A stretch of DNA of 64,000 nucleotides, from NCBI RefSeq assembly GCF_024220175.1, contig NZ_CP098502.1, positions 806,001-870,000 on the forward strand. Direction: 5' to 3'. A program made the translations under genes and the position numbers. This document shows positions 61,383-64,000 of this stretch, piece after piece; positions within the stretch are counted from its first letter, which is position 1, and each line of letters starts with the position of its first letter. The DNA comes from Paraconexibacter antarcticus (GTDB lineage Bacteria; Actinomycetota; Thermoleophilia; Solirubrobacterales; Solirubrobacteraceae). The notes under the pieces are model-generated. The model was not told where the DNA came from and searched no databases. It saw only the letters and a program-made list of their open reading frames with translations.

Positions 61383-63854
61383 ATGGGGCGGTTCGTCGAT
61401 AGCAGCGTCGGCCTCGGCCACGGCGCGGTCTCCCGACCGCGCCGTGCCCTGCTTCTGGCCCTTCTCGTGGTCATCGTCGCAGCGGCCGCGGCGACGCGCC
61501 TCACGCCGGCGTCGCCGCAGGGCCTGCTGGCGCGCTCGAGCGCTGACGTCGCCAAGGCGACGGTGGCCCAGGAGAAGGCGTTCGGCGGCGAGCCGGTCGT
61601 CGTCGTCCTGGAGGGCAACCTCACCGACACGACGCTCGCGCCGTCCGTCCTGCCGAAGGTCCTGAGGATGGAGGACGAGCTCGCCGCCGTCCCGGGGGTC
61701 AAGAGCGTCATCGGCCCGGGGACGTTCGTGGACCGCGCCGTGTCCCAGATGTACGCGGTGGTCCAGCAGGAGCTCGGGCCGGTCGCGGAGATCGCTGACA
61801 AGGCCGCGCGCCGGGCCGAGAGGCGCGCCCGGGCGAGCGGCAAGTTCACGGAGTCCGAGCTGCAGACGATCAATGAGGAGACCCGGCTGAAGGCGCTCGG
61901 CCCGCTCGGCAAGCAGTACGAGGCGCTGCTCGTCCGCTTCGGCTCGATCGGGTTTCCCGCGCTGACGAACAGCACCTTCGTCGACCAGCTCGTCCTCGGC
62001 GCGAGCCCGACCCCGAAGAAGCGCTTCGCCTGGCTCTTCCCCGACGGCGGCCACGCGCTCGTCATCATCCGGCCGAAGCACGGGCTCTCGGACGCCGCCG
62101 TCACGCGCCTCGGCCGCGACGCGACCCGGATCGTCGCCGCCGCGCGGCTGCCCGGCATCACGACGTCGGTCGCCGGCGCGCCGCTCGTCGTCGCCGAGGC
62201 GACCTCGACGGTCGCCGACGAGATGGTGCGCCTCGCGCCCGTCGTCATCGTCGCCATGCTGCTCGCGCTGCTCCTCGGGCTGGGCATCCGCAACCGGGCC
62301 GTCCACCTCATCGTGCCGGCGGGCGCCGCGGTCGCGGTGACCGCCGGGTTCAGCTGGCCGCTCGGCCTCGGCTTCACCCCGGCGACGCTCGCGGCGCTCC
62401 CGGTCGTCCTCGGCCTCGCGATCGACTACGTCGTCCAGCTGCAGGCGCGCTACTGGACCGAGCGCGCGGCCGGCCGCGAGCCGCGGCGGGCCGCCGATGT
62501 CGCGCTCCGCAAGGTCGGGCCGACGCTGCTGCTCGCCGGCGGTGTCATGGCGGCCGGCTTCCTCGCGCTGCTGGCGAGCCCGGTGCCGCTCGTCGGCCGC
62601 CTCGGCGTCACGCTCGCAGTCGGCGTCGGCGCGAGCCTCCTGTCGCTCCTGACGATCGCCGCCCCGCTCATGGTCGTGCTCGACCGGCCCGGCCGCCCGC
62701 TGCCCCGCGTGCCGACCCCGGGCCTGCTCGGGGCGGGCCGCCCGCGGACCGTCGCCGCCGCCGGGATCCTCGCGGTGACGCTCGTCGGCCTCGCGCTGAG
62801 CCACGGCACGCCGGTCCAGTCCGACCTGCGGCGCCTCGCGGACAGGAACATGCCGGAGCTCGTGCGGCTCGAGGCGCTGCAGAAGGAGCTCGGGACCGGC
62901 GGCCAGATCCGCATCGCCGTGACCGGGAGGAACATCGCCTCGCCCGCGGGACTCGCCTGGATGGCGTCGGTCCAGGCGAGGATCCTCGGGCTCGGCAAGG
63001 GCCTGCAGGCGGGGCCGAACCTCGCGTCGATCGTCAGCAGCTCCGGGCAGGGCGTCCCGGACGCCGCCGCGATCCCGCGGATCCTGCGGCTTATCCCGCC
63101 GGACTTCGTCAACGGCATCCTCACGAGGGACCACCGGCGCGCGGAGCTCAGCTTCGGCATCCCGCTCGGGTCGGCGGGCGCGCAGGCGAAGCTCATCGCC
63201 CGGATGCAGCGGATCCTCGGCGACGCGCCCGACGGGATCAGCGCCCATGTCGCGGGCCTTCAGGCGCTGTCGGCCTCGAGCGTGAACGGGCTGCAGGACG
63301 AGCGCCCGTGGCTGCTCGCGGCCAGCGCGCTCATCATCTTCCTGCTCCTGCTGGCGGCGCGCCGGGACGTGCGCCGCGCGGCGATCCCGCTCGTGCCCGC
63401 GCTCTTCGCCGCGGGGCTCACGGCGGTCGTCATCGAGGCCATCGGCCTGCAGCTGTCGCCGCTGAGCGCCGGCCTGGATCCGCTCGTGCTGGCGGTCGGC
63501 GTCGAGTTCGGCCTGCTGCTCGAGGCGCGCTACCGCGAGGAGCGCGTCATCAACGGCCGCGAGGCGGACGCGGCGGCCCGGCGGGCGCTCGAGCTCCTCG
63601 CGACGCCGCTCGTCGTCGCCGCGGGGACGGTCGCGCTCGGCTTCCTCGTGCTCACGGTGAGCCGCCTCCCGGTCCTGCAGCAGTTCGGCCTCGTCGCGGC
63701 GCTCGAGCTCATGCTCTCGGTCCTGTCCGCGATCGTCATCGTCCCGGTCCTCTGCATCGTCGCCGACCGCCGTCGCGCGCCGCGGCGGCGGGCCGAGCGC
63801 CCGTCGACGGCGGAGCGACCGGTGGCACTCGCCCAGCACGAGCCGGTGGCATGA
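61383..63854 (+). CDS. MMPL/RND-family transporter
   Basis: This 823-residue membrane protein has two repeated halves, each with a large extracytoplasmic loop and a cluster of five to six helices, as in MmpL and HpnN lipid exporters. Residues RPRRALLLALLVVIVAAAAATRLTP form the first span. The first TM4-like segment has the proton-relay pair in VLGLAIDYVVQLQARY, whereas the second half has VEFGLLLEARY, so Asp-Tyr is replaced by Glu-Phe. It is joined to the mce operon by a 10-base gap and overlaps the following lipoprotein gene by four bases. Lipid transport is inferred; direction and substrate are unknown. Confidence 0.9.
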   Translation: MGRFVDSSVGLGHGAVSRPRRALLLALLVVIVAAAAATRLTPASPQGLLARSSADVAKATVAQEKAFGGEPVVVVLEGNLTDTTLAPSVLPKVLRMEDELAAVPGVKSVIGPGTFVDRAVSQMYAVVQQELGPVAEIADKAARRAERRARASGKFTESELQTINEETRLKALGPLGKQYEALLVRFGSIGFPALTNSTFVDQLVLGASPTPKKRFAWLFPDGGHALVIIRPKHGLSDAAVTRLGRDATRIVAAARLPGITTSVAGAPLVVAEATSTVADEMVRLAPVVIVAMLLALLLGLGIRNRAVHLIVPAGAAVAVTAGFSWPLGLGFTPATLAALPVVLGLAIDYVVQLQARYWTERAAGREPRRAADVALRKVGPTLLLAGGVMAAGFLALLASPVPLVGRLGVTLAVGVGASLLSLLTIAAPLMVVLDRPGRPLPRVPTPGLLGAGRPRTVAAAGILAVTLVGLALSHGTPVQSDLRRLADRNMPELVRLEALQKELGTGGQIRIAVTGRNIASPAGLAWMASVQARILGLGKGLQAGPNLASIVSSSGQGVPDAAAIPRILRLIPPDFVNGILTRDHRRAELSFGIPLGSAGAQAKLIARMQRILGDAPDGISAHVAGLQALSASSVNGLQDERPWLLAASALIIFLLLLAARRDVRRAAIPLVPALFAAGLTAVVIEAIGLQLSPLSAGLDPLVLAVGVEFGLLLEARYREERVINGREADAAARRALELLATPLVVAAGTVALGFLVLTVSRLPVLQQFGLVAALELMLSVLSAIVIVPVLCIVADRRRAPRRRAERPSTAERPVALAQHEPVA

Positions 63855-64000
63855 CGGCGCCGCGTCGGTGGTGTCTCGCGCTCCTGCTCGCGGTGGCCAC
63901 GGTCACCGCCGGTTGCGGCGGCGGCGGAGGGGGCGGCGGCACGGACACGACGTCGAGCGCGGCGGCGGGCGGCGCAGGCGCGCGGACCGGCGTCGCCACG
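63851..64000 (+). CDS. Lipoprotein, 5' part
   Basis: Fifty codons are visible before the window ends. A signal peptide (MTAPRRWCLALLLAVATV) ends in the lipobox TAGC, so the Cys near residue 22 would be lipidated. A Gly-rich and Thr/Ser/Ala-rich linker follows, typical of secreted actinobacterial lipoproteins. The ATG overlaps the transporter stop (ATGA), making it part of the mce operon. It may be an Mce-associated lipoprotein or a substrate-binding partner. The function cannot be told from this fragment. Confidence 0.75.
   Translation, partial: MTAPRRWCLALLLAVATVTAGCGGGGGGGGTDTTSSAAAGGAGARTGVAT

Noticed and set aside
58892..62377. Long minus-strand open frame across mceE, mceF and the MMPL gene
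   Set aside because: No recognisable motif, skewed Ser/Arg composition and complete overlap with well-supported genes.

Overview
The window is about 73% G+C and almost fully coding (no gene-free stretch over 300 bases). It contains no tRNA, rRNA, insertion sequence, prophage or CRISPR array that I can see. Gene content suggests a high-GC actinobacterium, most likely of the Thermoleophilia/Solirubrobacterales type. The evidence is a YrbE-Mce lipid importer with a distant Mkl-type ATPase, a PlsC-WS/DGAT-hydrolase triad like that of mycobacteria, a class II DAHP synthase, SigF-type and ECF sigma factors with anti-sigma and STAS partners, and many genes that look leaderless. The organism name is inference; no marker gene is present.

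Layout. 1-2.6 kb: 3' end of a GGDEF gene, a small stress-protein-like gene, and class II DAHP synthase. 2.7-6.0 kb: carotenoid operon fni-crtI-crtB on the minus strand. 6.1-9.0 kb: a VOC protein, an SDR/carboxymuconolactone decarboxylase pair, tandem palindromic repeats and a tyrosine phosphatase. 9.2-11.5 kb: a flavin/2Fe-2S reductase with a membrane fatty-acid desaturase, arranged as an electron-donor/desaturase pair. 11.6-13.5 kb: two divergent paralogous membrane proteins of unknown function. 13.6-18.2 kb: phenylalanine/tyrosine catabolism (FAH-family hydrolase, Lrp/AsnC regulator, HPPD, homogentisate dioxygenase, phenylalanine hydroxylase). 18.3-24.4 kb: CBS-type family II pyrophosphatase, then two sigma-factor modules (ECF sigma with STAS protein; SigF-like sigma with STAS antagonist and RsbW-like kinase) and a DedA protein. 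24.5-29.8 kb: zinc-ribbon protein, queuosine-salvage glycosylase, orphan NMT1/THI5 binding lipoprotein, MarR-MFS efflux operon, and an MBL hydrolase.

30-35.4 kb: a solitary Mce protein followed by a lipid-synthesis triad (HAD-PlsC fusion, WS/DGAT, alpha/beta hydrolase). 35.4-49.4 kb, minus strand: leucine/isovalerate catabolism in two blocks, acetoacetyl-CoA synthetase plus HMG-CoA lyase and then liuB-liuD-liuC-liuA. Between the blocks lie two SnoaL-like proteins, the Mce-system ATPase, a conserved hypothetical gene, and a RibBA homologue with both active sites altered, coupled to a flavin reductase. 49.5-50.8 kb: small genes. 51.0-64 kb: one long plus-strand transcription unit of two YrbE permeases, six Mce proteins, an MMPL/RND transporter and the start of a lipoprotein gene, with gaps of at most about 15 bases.

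Functional theme: lipid import (Mce), lipid synthesis and desaturation, and catabolism of branched-chain and aromatic amino acids to acetoacetate and acetyl-CoA. AacS would recover the acetoacetate released by both amino-acid routes. The most unusual items are the RibBA-like/flavin reductase pair, a family of 43-nt palindromic intergenic repeats, the divergent membrane-protein pair, and a recurrent TANNNT hexamer 6-8 (up to 10) bases before start codons that implies widespread leaderless transcription.
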